From the NCBI GenBank assembly GCA_018663565.1, contig JABJQE010000215.1, positions 1 through 21,918 of the forward strand: 21,918 bases of DNA. The letters run 5' to 3'. Position 1 is the stretch's first letter; every line of letters begins with the position of its first letter. Below the pieces are notes generated by a model, which did not search any database, was not told where the DNA came from, and was given only the letters and a program-made list of their open reading frames with translations. The translations under genes and the position numbers were made by a program. Source of the stretch: Phycisphaerae bacterium (GTDB lineage: Bacteria; Planctomycetota; Phycisphaerae; Phycisphaerales; SM1A02). Shown piece after piece: positions 14,839-21,918 of the stretch.

Positions 14839-15549
14839 ATGCTCGAATTGCCCACCCATCAGATCGTCTCCATGATCTCGGCCGTACCACTCGATACTTC
14901 TGACTGGTCGAGCGGACTCTCCTCGTTATTGACTCGGGGCGGCTACGTCATGATTCCACTGCTGATTCTCAGCGTGGTGACGATCACCCTTGTCGTCGAA
15001 CGCTCAATCTTCTGGATTACCGTGAATGGCAAGACGACGCTCCGCCGGCTCTCGCGACTGAATCATGCCCTCCGCACCGGTGACGCTGCGATGGTCAGAG
15101 GCCTCGTGGCGGATGACTCCACGCCATATGGCCGCGTGGCGTGCCGGCTTGTTGAAGAAGGCGCCAACGATGCGGTGGCCTTGGAAGCTGTTGAAGATCA
15201 ACGCGGCCGTCTTGAACGATTCATGGTGACGATGTCAACCATCATCACGGCGGCGCCGCTCCTTGGCATTCTCGGCACGGTGCTTGGCATCATTCAAAGC
15301 TTTGAATTGCTTGGCGGCCGCTCGACATTGACTGATCCTACGGCGGTCGCCGGTGGCATCGCCGCAGCGCTCTTGACGACGGCCTTTGGATTGGTCATCG
15401 CGCTTGTGGCGCTCTTTCCATACATGTCATTTCGTGGACAGGCGTCTCGAGCAGTCGGCCGGCTCGAAGCGCTCGTTGCAGCTGGTCAAGAGGGCGATCG
15501 ACGCGCAGGCCGAGCGTACTCACCCGAGAAAAGTCAGGAAGCATCATGA
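14839..15549 (+). CDS. MotA/TolQ/ExbB proton channel family protein
   Basis: The 236-residue inner-membrane protein has three predicted membrane helices at about 36-60, 129-155 and 167-197. The conserved core is in the last two: APLLGILGTVLGIIQSF and then DPTAVAGGIAAALLTTAFGLVIAL, the ExbB/TolQ signature. Such proteins form pentameric proton channels that power outer-membrane transport or other envelope work with an ExbD/TolR partner. No ExbD/TolR gene is next to it; the partner in the operon is a TraB-like protein whose start overlaps its stop (ATGA). The ATG at 14839 lacks a good SD sequence, and a second in-frame Met at 14872 is also possible. The C-terminus is polar and cytoplasmic. Confidence 0.9.
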   Translation: MLELPTHQIVSMISAVPLDTSDWSSGLSSLLTRGGYVMIPLLILSVVTITLVVERSIFWITVNGKTTLRRLSRLNHALRTGDAAMVRGLVADDSTPYGRVACRLVEEGANDAVALEAVEDQRGRLERFMVTMSTIITAAPLLGILGTVLGIIQSFELLGGRSTLTDPTAVAGGIAAALLTTAFGLVIALVALFPYMSFRGQASRAVGRLEALVAAGQEGDRRAGRAYSPEKSQEAS

Positions 15550-16754
15550 ACGGATTGCTATTTGCATGCGTACTGGCAACGAGCGGAAGCGGATCCGAAA
15601 AGGTCGAGCCGCTTGGCTGGATGCGACCAGTGTGGAACGAAGCGGGCGGCCAACTTGAAATCGCTGCGCGAGCCTACGAACCAGTTGACGGCGGTCCACG
15701 CGTGTGGCTGGTTGGGGTCATTCATATCGGCGAGCCTGCCTACTACGACGCTGTTGAGTTGCTGCTGACGGAATCAGATCGCACCGTGTTTGAATCTGTC
15801 TTGCCGACCGGCGGGTTGCCTCCGGGCGGCGCCGACGATGTTGAGCGAGCGGAACAAACGGAAGTGACGGCGGATCTTCTGGCAGGAATGCTCGCCGGGT
15901 CACAGGCTTCAGATTGGAATGGGGCGATCGCATCGCTTGCTGCGGATGGCCCACGCATGGTGGGCATCGCTCGCACACTTGATCGTGATGGCTGGGGGAG
16001 ACCCTGGGTGCTGACCCGCGTCGATCATGGATCAACCCGGCAACTTGTGAGCTTTGGCGCTGACGGTTGTCCTGGTGGCGAAGGAGTATCGGCAGATATC
16101 ATGGTGGAGATATTGGCAACCAAGCCAGATCTGGCCGATGGTGGACTACAACGCACCATGGCGGAATCGCTTGGGCTGGTCTTTCAACTTGACGAATTGC
16201 CATATGGCAATATGTCGTGGACCCCGGGCGATATGTCGATCGATGAAGTCGGTGCTGCATTTGAAGCACGCGGTGAGCGAATCGAAGATCTCACTGATCT
16301 GCTGAGTGAAAAGGGACTTGTCGGCGGTCTGGTTCGGGGAATTTTTGGCATGATTCCCACGCTCGATGCATTCTTTGGTGGCCGAGTCGTGGACACCATT
16401 CGAGTTGTTCTTATCGAGACGCTTGGGAATGAGTCAGCAATCAATGGCGCCTTGTCCATGCAAGGTCCGGCATTCAAAGAAGTTTTGATTGATCTTCGGA
16501 ACGAGCGGGCCATGCAGATAACCGATTCAGAAATCGCCACGAATGATGAGTTGAAGTCAATTGCTGTGTTGTACGGGGCGGGGCATTTGTCGGGTTTGGC
16601 CGAATTACTTGCTGAGCGTGGCGACTACACCATGGTCGACGAGCGATGGATCCCCGCGATGCATTTCAAAATCAACGACTCGCCGTTGAGCCGTGGCGAA
16701 GTCGACCTATTGCGTGGCTTTGCTGGGCGGGTGTCGCAACTCGGCGCACGCTAG
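15546..16754 (+). CDS. TraB/TIKI-family (GumN-like) protein
   Basis: The 402-residue protein carries the two GxxH motifs that define the TraB/TIKI/GumN superfamily: GVIH (57-60) near the start and GAGH (344-347) near the end. It also has FESV with Glu83, soon after the first motif, and LRNERAMQ around residue 320. In animal TIKI these residues belong to a metalloprotease site, but bacterial TraB-like proteins have no firmly known substrate. A short hydrophobic start (about 3-12, LLFACVLA) may be a signal or lipoprotein sequence, though it is shorter than usual. A hydrophobic stretch in the middle (GLVGGLVRGIFGMIP) might associate with the membrane. The gene is coupled to the ExbB-like gene by ATGA, and its stop is 1 nt from the convergent pseudopilin stop. 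Confidence 0.82.
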   Translation: MNGLLFACVLATSGSGSEKVEPLGWMRPVWNEAGGQLEIAARAYEPVDGGPRVWLVGVIHIGEPAYYDAVELLLTESDRTVFESVLPTGGLPPGGADDVERAEQTEVTADLLAGMLAGSQASDWNGAIASLAADGPRMVGIARTLDRDGWGRPWVLTRVDHGSTRQLVSFGADGCPGGEGVSADIMVEILATKPDLADGGLQRTMAESLGLVFQLDELPYGNMSWTPGDMSIDEVGAAFEARGERIEDLTDLLSEKGLVGGLVRGIFGMIPTLDAFFGGRVVDTIRVVLIETLGNESAINGALSMQGPAFKEVLIDLRNERAMQITDSEIATNDELKSIAVLYGAGHLSGLAELLAERGDYTMVDERWIPAMHFKINDSPLSRGEVDLLRGFAGRVSQLGAR

Positions 16755-16755
16755 A

Positions 16756-17676
16756 TCATTCAGCCTCGTGCGTGAATTCCTCGGCTGGGGTGCCTTCGAC
16801 GATACGTGCGGCATCAATCCACATGTTTTGGTTCCTCAGTGTGTTGAGCGTGTGGGTATCGATACTTCCATCGGCATGGAAGACTGGAAGGTCCATGCCG
16901 TGACCAAGCCGTGGTACAGCGACGTTCTCTGCAAATGTGTCAACATCAGTTGGGCTTGCGACGCGCCACATTTCTTGATCCGCAAGGAATGGTGGCGTGA
17001 CTTCGAACCACGACGGCGGCGTTGCATCTGCAATCATGTGCCCGCCGGGCTCACTCATGATGGCGCCGGGCATGAACACAATGATCTTTGATGGGTTTTT
17101 CATTCGACCGAGTGATTCGGCGACGAGGTTGTCCTTGGTGCGGTCACCTAGTCGTGCTGCTGAGAATGACATGACGGTGCGGCCAGCATCTGCTGGAATC
17201 GTGAGGTGTCCACCGACATACCAGCCGTTGTAGCCAAAGGCGGGATGAAAGGCGATTTGCTCTCCATACTGTTCGTAGTCAAGAATCGGCAACAAGTCTT
17301 CGTCGTGGTGGCTGATGATTGTCGCAATGTCATTACTGAGATATGGAATGATCCGCCACGTCCATGGCCCCGCAATATTGGGCTCGTTTTCAGAGAAGAA
17401 TGGGGCGGGTGGAATGAGCACTGTGTCCGGATAGGCCAGCACCATGCGACGATCACGCTGAGCCTGACGCGAAACCCAGCCGGGCACAAATCGACCTCGA
17501 CTCGCTGTGTTGTACTGAACCCAGGCGAGGCCAAGTTGCCGAAGATTGTTCGATTGCGTGGTCTGAATTGCAGCCCTGCGGGCAAGAACCAGCCCACCGC
17601 CGGCCATCGCGAGCAAGACACCAATGATGGCCAAGACGACCATCAACTCAATGAGTGTGTAGCCACGGCGATTCAT
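16756..17676 (-). CDS. Type II secretion-type pseudopilin with H-X9-DG motif
   Basis: The product begins MNRRG followed by YTLIELMVVLAIIGVLL, the class III prepilin signal. Prepilin peptidase would cut after Gly5 and the mature Glu5 is present (Glu10). A single membrane helix (about 6-30) precedes a 275-residue periplasmic domain, long for a pseudopilin but usual for planctomycete prepilin-like proteins. Near the C-terminus, LGHGMDLPVFHADG has His259 and the DG pair 269-270 separated by nine residues, the H-X9-DG motif. Such proteins occur in large paralogous sets, and their roles are unknown beyond likely assembly by a type II secretion/type IV pilus machine. The start overlaps the ispG stop (ATGA) and has only a poor SD sequence, so translation probably depends on ispG. 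Confidence 0.9.
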   Translation of the reverse strand: MNRRGYTLIELMVVLAIIGVLLAMAGGGLVLARRAAIQTTQSNNLRQLGLAWVQYNTASRGRFVPGWVSRQAQRDRRMVLAYPDTVLIPPAPFFSENEPNIAGPWTWRIIPYLSNDIATIISHHDEDLLPILDYEQYGEQIAFHPAFGYNGWYVGGHLTIPADAGRTVMSFSAARLGDRTKDNLVAESLGRMKNPSKIIVFMPGAIMSEPGGHMIADATPPSWFEVTPPFLADQEMWRVASPTDVDTFAENVAVPRLGHGMDLPVFHADGSIDTHTLNTLRNQNMWIDAARIVEGTPAEEFTHEAE

Positions 17677-18923
17677 GTTTTACCGATGGAGACTTGTTCA
17701 ACTTGTCCCCGAGCAATCTTGTCGACGCCACTGCCGAGTTCGCCGATTGGAGCAGGGGGAACTATCTCAACCGTTTTCTCGCCAAGTTTGACTTCGCCTG
17801 CGCGGACGCGGTCTTGGAACTTGCGGCATTCGGCGAGCAGTCGATCGAGAATTTCATCTTCCGGGATATTGGCGACCCGTTGGCCCTGGACGTAAATGAT
17901 GCCTTTGCGGTCACCGGCGAATACCGCAATGTCGGCGCCCTCGGCCTCGCCGGGGCCATTGACCACGCAGCCCATGACGGCCACTTTCATGGGTACTTCA
18001 ATATCCGCAGCGAGTCGGCTGCGAACATCTTGGACGAGCCGGAATAAGTCAACTTGAATGCGGCCGCAAGTCGGACACGCAATCAGTTCAGCGCCGACTC
18101 GTTCGCGAAGTCCAAGGGACCACAACATCTCGAGGCCGTCCTCTACTTCATAGACAGCATCGCTGGCGTAGCTGATTCGGAGTGTGTCCCCAATGCCTTC
18201 AGCAAGCAGAGTTCCAAGTGCCACAACACTTCGAATGGAACCGGTTTCACGTGGGCCGGCGTGCGTCACGCCGAGGTGCAACGGATAGTCGAACCGCTTT
18301 GATATCTCGCGGTACGTGTCGATGGCGAGTCGCGCGTCCATGGACTTGGCGCTGATACAAATGTCGTGAAAATCGCGGGCGTGGAAGATCTCAAGGTATT
18401 CCTCGAGTTTGGCAATCATGATGGCCATCAGGTGGCCTTGGCGATGATCGGCAAAGAACTTACCGAGTTCTTCCATGCGGACTTGTTTGTCCTTGCGTTC
18501 AATAATCGAACCTTCGTTGACGCCGATTCGAATTGGGATGTTTCGCTGGGCGCAAGCGTCGATGACAGCATTCACTTGCTCGCGGTCATCGATGTTTCCT
18601 GGGTTGAGTCGAATCTTATGAATGCCAGCCTCAACTGCTTCGAGGGCTCGTTTGTAGTGAAAGTGCACATCAGCCACAATGGGCACTCTGGTCTGATTGA
18701 GGATTTCGGGCAGTGCTTCTGTGTCGGCTCGCTTTGGTACTGCCACGCGCACAATGTCGGCGCCGGCTGCAGCGAGCCTATTGATTTCGGTCACGCACGC
18801 ATCGATGTCATAGGTGTAGCCCGACGTCATTGTTTGGACTGATACGGGGGCGTCCCCGCCAATCCGAACAAGTCCGGTGCGATCATCGCCAAGTGTGAGT
18901 TGCCGCGTAGTCCTTCGTTCCAT
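17673..18923 (-). CDS. ispG: 4-hydroxy-3-methylbut-2-enyl diphosphate synthase (flavodoxin/ferredoxin) IspG
   Basis: IspG reduces MEcPP to HMBPP, the penultimate MEP-pathway step, with a [4Fe-4S] cluster. The 416-residue protein has the TIM-barrel start VSVQTMTSGYTYDID, RLNPGNI and RIGVNEGS in the middle, and LGVTHAGPRETGSIRS. The cluster ligands are Cys283 and Cys286 in ACPTCGR, and Cys319 plus Glu326 in MGCVVNGPGEAEGAD. This is the two-domain bacterial form without the plant-type insert. The ATG at 18923 is preferred; a GTG two codons upstream (18929) is equally in frame, and neither has an SD sequence. A TACACT box 6-11 nt upstream of that ATG would place transcription start almost at the start codon, so a leaderless mRNA is possible. 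The stop overlaps the pseudopilin start. Confidence 0.95.
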   Translation of the reverse strand: MERRTTRQLTLGDDRTGLVRIGGDAPVSVQTMTSGYTYDIDACVTEINRLAAAGADIVRVAVPKRADTEALPEILNQTRVPIVADVHFHYKRALEAVEAGIHKIRLNPGNIDDREQVNAVIDACAQRNIPIRIGVNEGSIIERKDKQVRMEELGKFFADHRQGHLMAIMIAKLEEYLEIFHARDFHDICISAKSMDARLAIDTYREISKRFDYPLHLGVTHAGPRETGSIRSVVALGTLLAEGIGDTLRISYASDAVYEVEDGLEMLWSLGLRERVGAELIACPTCGRIQVDLFRLVQDVRSRLAADIEVPMKVAVMGCVVNGPGEAEGADIAVFAGDRKGIIYVQGQRVANIPEDEILDRLLAECRKFQDRVRAGEVKLGEKTVEIVPPAPIGELGSGVDKIARGQVEQVSIGKT

Positions 18924-19012
18924 ACGCACAGTGTAAGCGAGAAAATGGGGTATTGGTCCCGTCGTGACTCCGCCGCGAGAGCGGGAGAGTAGGAGGTGGG
19001 GGCAACGGTCCC

Positions 19013-19037
19013 GGGGTCGGTCCCCGCGTCGGGGCCT
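19013..19037 (+). repeat. GC-rich intergenic repeat, copy 2
   Basis: This segment matches 2638-2662 at 21 of 25 positions and lies between topA and ispG, both minus strand. It contains the perfect stem CCCCG-CGT-CGGGG (19022-19034) and a competing GGGG-TCGGT-CCCC pairing. On the minus strand it follows the topA stop by about 35 nt, and the neighbouring AGCAAGGGG is shared with the element after the ATPase gene. It may end the topA transcript, although no T-run follows. Confidence 0.45.
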
Positions 19038-19071
19038 TGATCCCCTTGCTTTCCGGGTTAAGTTGTTGAGA

Positions 19072-21654
19072 TCAGGCTTTTTTGGCGTTGTCGTCGAAGA
19101 GTTCGAGTTCGACGTCTTCGCCTGGCAGCAGGAGGTCGGCTACTGGGGTGCCCTCGGGGATGGGGTCTCCGTCGAGTCTCTTGATGACCGGTCGCGGGTT
19201 TGCTTTCTCGTGGGCTTCGAGTGCTTCCTCGAGTTCCGACTTCTTGCCTTCTTCGAGTGGCGCCCACTTGCCGCGTCCGCGGCACTTGGGAAATCCGCTG
19301 CAACCGAGCCACGGTCCTCGTTTGCCGTTGCGAAGATTGAGCGGCTTATCGCACTTCTCACACTTCAGGTCGGTGACCAGTGGGGGCACGGCTGGAATCT
19401 TGATACCGCCACTCTTGTCGACATTGAGCACCATCTTGACGTCTGGATAATTCACAGACGCCATGAATGGACCGAACCGACCTTGTCGCAAGATCATCGG
19501 AGAATCATCTTCCGGGCATGCGACGTTGACGCGTTGCTCCATCTGTGGTTTGCCTTCCCGGTCTACACCAGTGGCAAATGTGCAGTCGGGATAGGTTGAG
19601 CAGGAGAGGAATCGGCGGCCACTGCGGGCGAGTCGATACCCCGTTTTGGCGCCGCACTCGGGGCACTTGTATGGCGCGGGCGTCATTTCGGCCCGGGCAT
19701 GCGTCATTGTTTCATAGGCTTCGGCGAGCGCCGTTGTGAACGGTCCATAGAACGAGTGCAGTGTGGCAACCCAATTGGCATCATCTGATGCGATGCGGTC
19801 CAAGTCGGATTCCATTGATCGCGTATAGCCCACGTCCATCAATCTCGGGAAGGCCTCGGTCAGTTTTTCGGTCACGACCTCTCCAATTGGAGTGGGGTGG
19901 AATGACCGATCGATCTTCTCGATGTATTTCTGCTGGATCTTTTCAATGATGCTTGCGTACGTAGAGGGCCGCCCAATGCCTTCGCGTTCAAGGTGCTTGA
20001 TAAGCGACGACTCGGTGTAGCGAGACGGCGGCGCTGTAAACTTCTGACGCGGTTCAACCGCGAAGGCGGCGAGTTCATCGCCTTTTTGCAAGTTGGGCAA
20101 CGTCTGATCTGTTTCAGAACTCGGCACGCCAGCGGCTCGATACCAGCCATCGAAGTGCAATGACCGACCGGCAACTTTCAACTCTGCCGATGTTTCTTGG
20201 TCGGACCGCTTGAGCCGGAACTCGGTGCGGTCCCAGACGGCCGGGACCATTTGGCCAGACACAAAGCGTCGCCAAATCAATCCGTACAACTTGCGTTGAT
20301 CTTCCTGGAGGGAGGCCGGTAGGTCTTCGGGGCGGCGACTTGGGTCAGTCGGGCGAATTGCTTCATGTGCTTCTTGTGCTTGGCGATTGCTCGAGTGATA
20401 TGCAATGGGCTTCTCAGGCAGGTAGTCACTTCCCCAGGTGCTATCAATAAAGGATCTAGCGGCGGCAATGGCTTCTGGGGTGACGTGCGTGGAATCCGTT
20501 CGCATGTAGGTAATGAGGCCGACTTGCCCCTCGCCGGGAATCTCAACACCTTGGTACAGGCCTTGGGCGGCACCCATTGTTCTGCGGGCTGTGAAGCCAA
20601 GCGTGTTGGCCGCAGCGGCTTGAAGACTGCTCGTGATAAACGGTGCATGTGGCTTGGACCGCGATTGCTTTGACTGAATGGCAGAGACTTGCCAGCGTGC
20701 GGAGGGGTCCATATCGCCCTCGATGCGAAGGACCCGAACGGCGGGTCCCTTGCCATCTTCGTCAGCAGATTCCACAAGCGTCGGATTGAGCAGGCCAATC
20801 GACTCGCCGAGTTCTAGCAGGCGCGCCTTGTGTTCTTTTTCAGTCTTGCATTTGGCAGTCCACTTCGCGTGGGCGAGCTTCATCTCAGCAGATTCATCGC
20901 CAAGCCGGGCGAGTGTCGCGGTGAACCCGCTGTTGTTGCTGAGCCACTGGGTTTCAACTTTGCGAGTTGGCGGTTTCTCACCTTCATGCAAGGTGGCCCA
21001 TTCCTTTGCGAGTTTCTCGCAGTGGTCCGCCTCTGGCGTGAGTCGAATTTCTGTTTGCCAGTATTCGTCCGGAACAAAGGCTCTGATTTCATTTTCGCGA
21101 TCAACAATCAATCGCACTGCGGGCGATTGAACGCGTCCGGCGCTCAGGTTTCCGGCAACGCGTTGCCAGAGCAGGGGGGACACTTGATAGCCTACGATTC
21201 GATCGATAATCCTGCGTGCTTGCTGCGCGTTGACGCGCGGCATATTGATGGCGGCCGGGTTGGCGAAGGCTGCTTGGATTTCGGATTTCGTGATGGCATT
21301 GAAGGTCACGCGTTTCGCCACGTTCGGGTCGACCTTGAGGCACTCCGCGAGGTGCCACGCGATGGCTTCCCCTTCTCGGTCAAGGTCGGTTGCGAACCAG
21401 ATCTCATCAGCATCCTTGGCGAGTTTGCGAAGTTTGGTCACGACCTTCTTGGAATCGGTGGAGACTTCATAGGTCGGGGCGAAGTCGTTCTCGACGTCCA
21501 CACCCGGAACGGGAGCCTTGCTTCCCTTGGGGTTTCGCCGCGGAAGGTCGCGAATATGCCCAACTGAGGCTTCAACCGCCCATCCATCGCCGAGATAGCG
21601 TTGGATGGTCTTGGCCTTTGCCGGGCTTTCGACGATGACAAGTTTGTGGGTCAT
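19072..21654 (-). CDS. topA: DNA topoisomerase I (type IA, TopA)
   Basis: TopA relaxes negatively supercoiled DNA by breaking and rejoining one strand. The 860-residue protein opens with the TOPRIM domain LVIVESPAKAKTI (Glu9) and ATDLDREGEA (Asp90, Asp92, Glu94). SAGRVQSPAVRLI (171-183) follows, and the active-site Tyr383 is in GLITYMRTDSTH. At the C-terminus are two four-Cys zinc ribbons (Cys664, 667, 685, 691 and Cys765, 768, 785, 791). Between them lies a ribbon-like segment with GRFGPFMA that has kept only one Cys. A region at about 205-305 is rich in charged residues, probably within domain II. The tail is acidic and then basic. It starts at the ATG at 21654, with only a weak SD sequence but a good promoter upstream. 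Confidence 0.97.
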   Translation of the reverse strand: MTHKLVIVESPAKAKTIQRYLGDGWAVEASVGHIRDLPRRNPKGSKAPVPGVDVENDFAPTYEVSTDSKKVVTKLRKLAKDADEIWFATDLDREGEAIAWHLAECLKVDPNVAKRVTFNAITKSEIQAAFANPAAINMPRVNAQQARRIIDRIVGYQVSPLLWQRVAGNLSAGRVQSPAVRLIVDRENEIRAFVPDEYWQTEIRLTPEADHCEKLAKEWATLHEGEKPPTRKVETQWLSNNSGFTATLARLGDESAEMKLAHAKWTAKCKTEKEHKARLLELGESIGLLNPTLVESADEDGKGPAVRVLRIEGDMDPSARWQVSAIQSKQSRSKPHAPFITSSLQAAAANTLGFTARRTMGAAQGLYQGVEIPGEGQVGLITYMRTDSTHVTPEAIAAARSFIDSTWGSDYLPEKPIAYHSSNRQAQEAHEAIRPTDPSRRPEDLPASLQEDQRKLYGLIWRRFVSGQMVPAVWDRTEFRLKRSDQETSAELKVAGRSLHFDGWYRAAGVPSSETDQTLPNLQKGDELAAFAVEPRQKFTAPPSRYTESSLIKHLEREGIGRPSTYASIIEKIQQKYIEKIDRSFHPTPIGEVVTEKLTEAFPRLMDVGYTRSMESDLDRIASDDANWVATLHSFYGPFTTALAEAYETMTHARAEMTPAPYKCPECGAKTGYRLARSGRRFLSCSTYPDCTFATGVDREGKPQMEQRVNVACPEDDSPMILRQGRFGPFMASVNYPDVKMVLNVDKSGGIKIPAVPPLVTDLKCEKCDKPLNLRNGKRGPWLGCSGFPKCRGRGKWAPLEEGKKSELEEALEAHEKANPRPVIKRLDGDPIPEGTPVADLLLPGEDVELELFDDNAKKA

Positions 21655-21716
21655 ATCTGAGGTACTCGCCTAAATGCCCCCTCTGATGCGGCGGCCTGAA
21701 AAACTTCGTGGGGGGC

Positions 21717-21745
21717 GTTATGGTCCTCGACGCGGCTCTTGTCAA
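21717..21745 (-). promoter_or_regulatory. topA: Predicted sigma-70-type promoter of topA
   Basis: On the minus strand, a perfect -35 box TTGACA (21745-21740) is followed after exactly 17 nt by CATAAC (21722-21717), which matches the -10 consensus at four of six positions. Transcription would start near 21710, giving a leader of about 55 nt before the topA ATG. The surrounding 264-nt spacer is visibly richer in A/T than the coding regions. Confidence 0.55.
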
Positions 21746-21878
21746 GCCGTGAATATTCATTTTTCATTGAGATTCGGCTCTCAATGGTCGAATATGGCCC
21801 TCCGATGCGACATCGCTTACTCGGCCTTAAGTGACTGTAGAGCAACAAGATGAGTGTCCTGCTCAACGGGGTTGATCC

Positions 21879-21918
21879 ATGTCAGATGAGGTAAAATGCG
21901 AAATCTTCTCAACCAAGT
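21879..21918 (+). other. Possible start of a rightward gene at the window edge
   Basis: Two plus-strand ATG codons open frames that reach the edge. One at 21879 would read MSDEVKCEIFSTK; one at 21896 would read MRNLLNQ and has GAGG four nt upstream, which is closer than usual. Only about a dozen codons are visible, so neither can be assigned. The rest of 21655-21878 shows no gene apart from the topA promoter. Confidence 0.2.

Noticed and set aside
21651..21866. 71-codon minus-strand frame upstream of topA
   Set aside because: It covers the topA promoter, has no SD sequence or family similarity, and its composition looks non-coding.
1..21918. CRISPR array, prophage, insertion sequence or defence island
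   Set aside because: No regularly spaced direct repeats, integrase, transposase or toxin-antitoxin genes are seen; nearly all genes are housekeeping or envelope genes.

Overview
The window is a compact bacterial chromosome segment, moderately GC-rich and almost entirely coding. There are no rRNA or tRNA genes, CRISPR arrays, transposases or phage genes. Three things point to Planctomycetota, probably a Phycisphaerae-like lineage: a large pseudopilin with the H-X9-DG motif typical of planctomycete prepilin-like proteins, a secreted protein joining squalene-cyclase-type repeats to a DUF4159-like region, and many genes that lack a clear Shine-Dalgarno (SD) sequence. This placement is an inference from gene content, not a phylogeny.

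Left part (1-5938). A truncated gamma-glutamyltransferase gene runs off the left edge and is coupled by an ATGA overlap to the tRNA 2-thiouridylase gene mnmA (both minus strand). Divergent from mnmA is a class I fructose-bisphosphate aldolase gene (fbaB). A convergent minus-strand P1B-type metal ATPase follows, with an unusual CPG ion-binding motif. Divergent from the ATPase is gpsA (glycerol-3-phosphate dehydrogenase). The ATPase/gpsA spacer holds a perfect 17-bp dyad beside a good -10 box for the ATPase. The fbaB and gpsA ribosome-binding sites each lie in or against a small hairpin.

Middle (5945-14785). Ten minus-strand genes follow one another with short gaps or overlaps. In transcription order they are ispA, dxs, the SQCY-repeat/DUF4159 protein, a small membrane-anchored protein, an acyl-CoA thioesterase, purN, a DUF502 membrane protein, hpf, ptsN and ptsH. 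The last four form a tight unit of Ntr-type phosphotransferase proteins and ribosome hibernation. The SQCY/DUF4159 gene runs 212 nt out of frame into the next gene.

Right part (14839-21918). A plus-strand pair encodes an ExbB/TolQ/MotA-type channel protein and a TraB/TIKI-type protein with both GxxH motifs. A convergent minus-strand pair follows, ispG overlapping a pseudopilin gene. Last is topA on the minus strand with a recognisable promoter. Genes of the MEP/isoprenoid pathway (dxs, ispA, ispG) recur within about 7 kb. No gene-free stretch exceeds 300 nt. Six adjacent gene pairs share the 4-nt ATGA stop/start overlap. I see no obvious defence or mobile system. The most unusual items are the overprinted SQCY/DUF4159 tail, the ExbB-TraB pair, the CPG ATPase with its dyad, and a pair of related GC-rich intergenic repeats.
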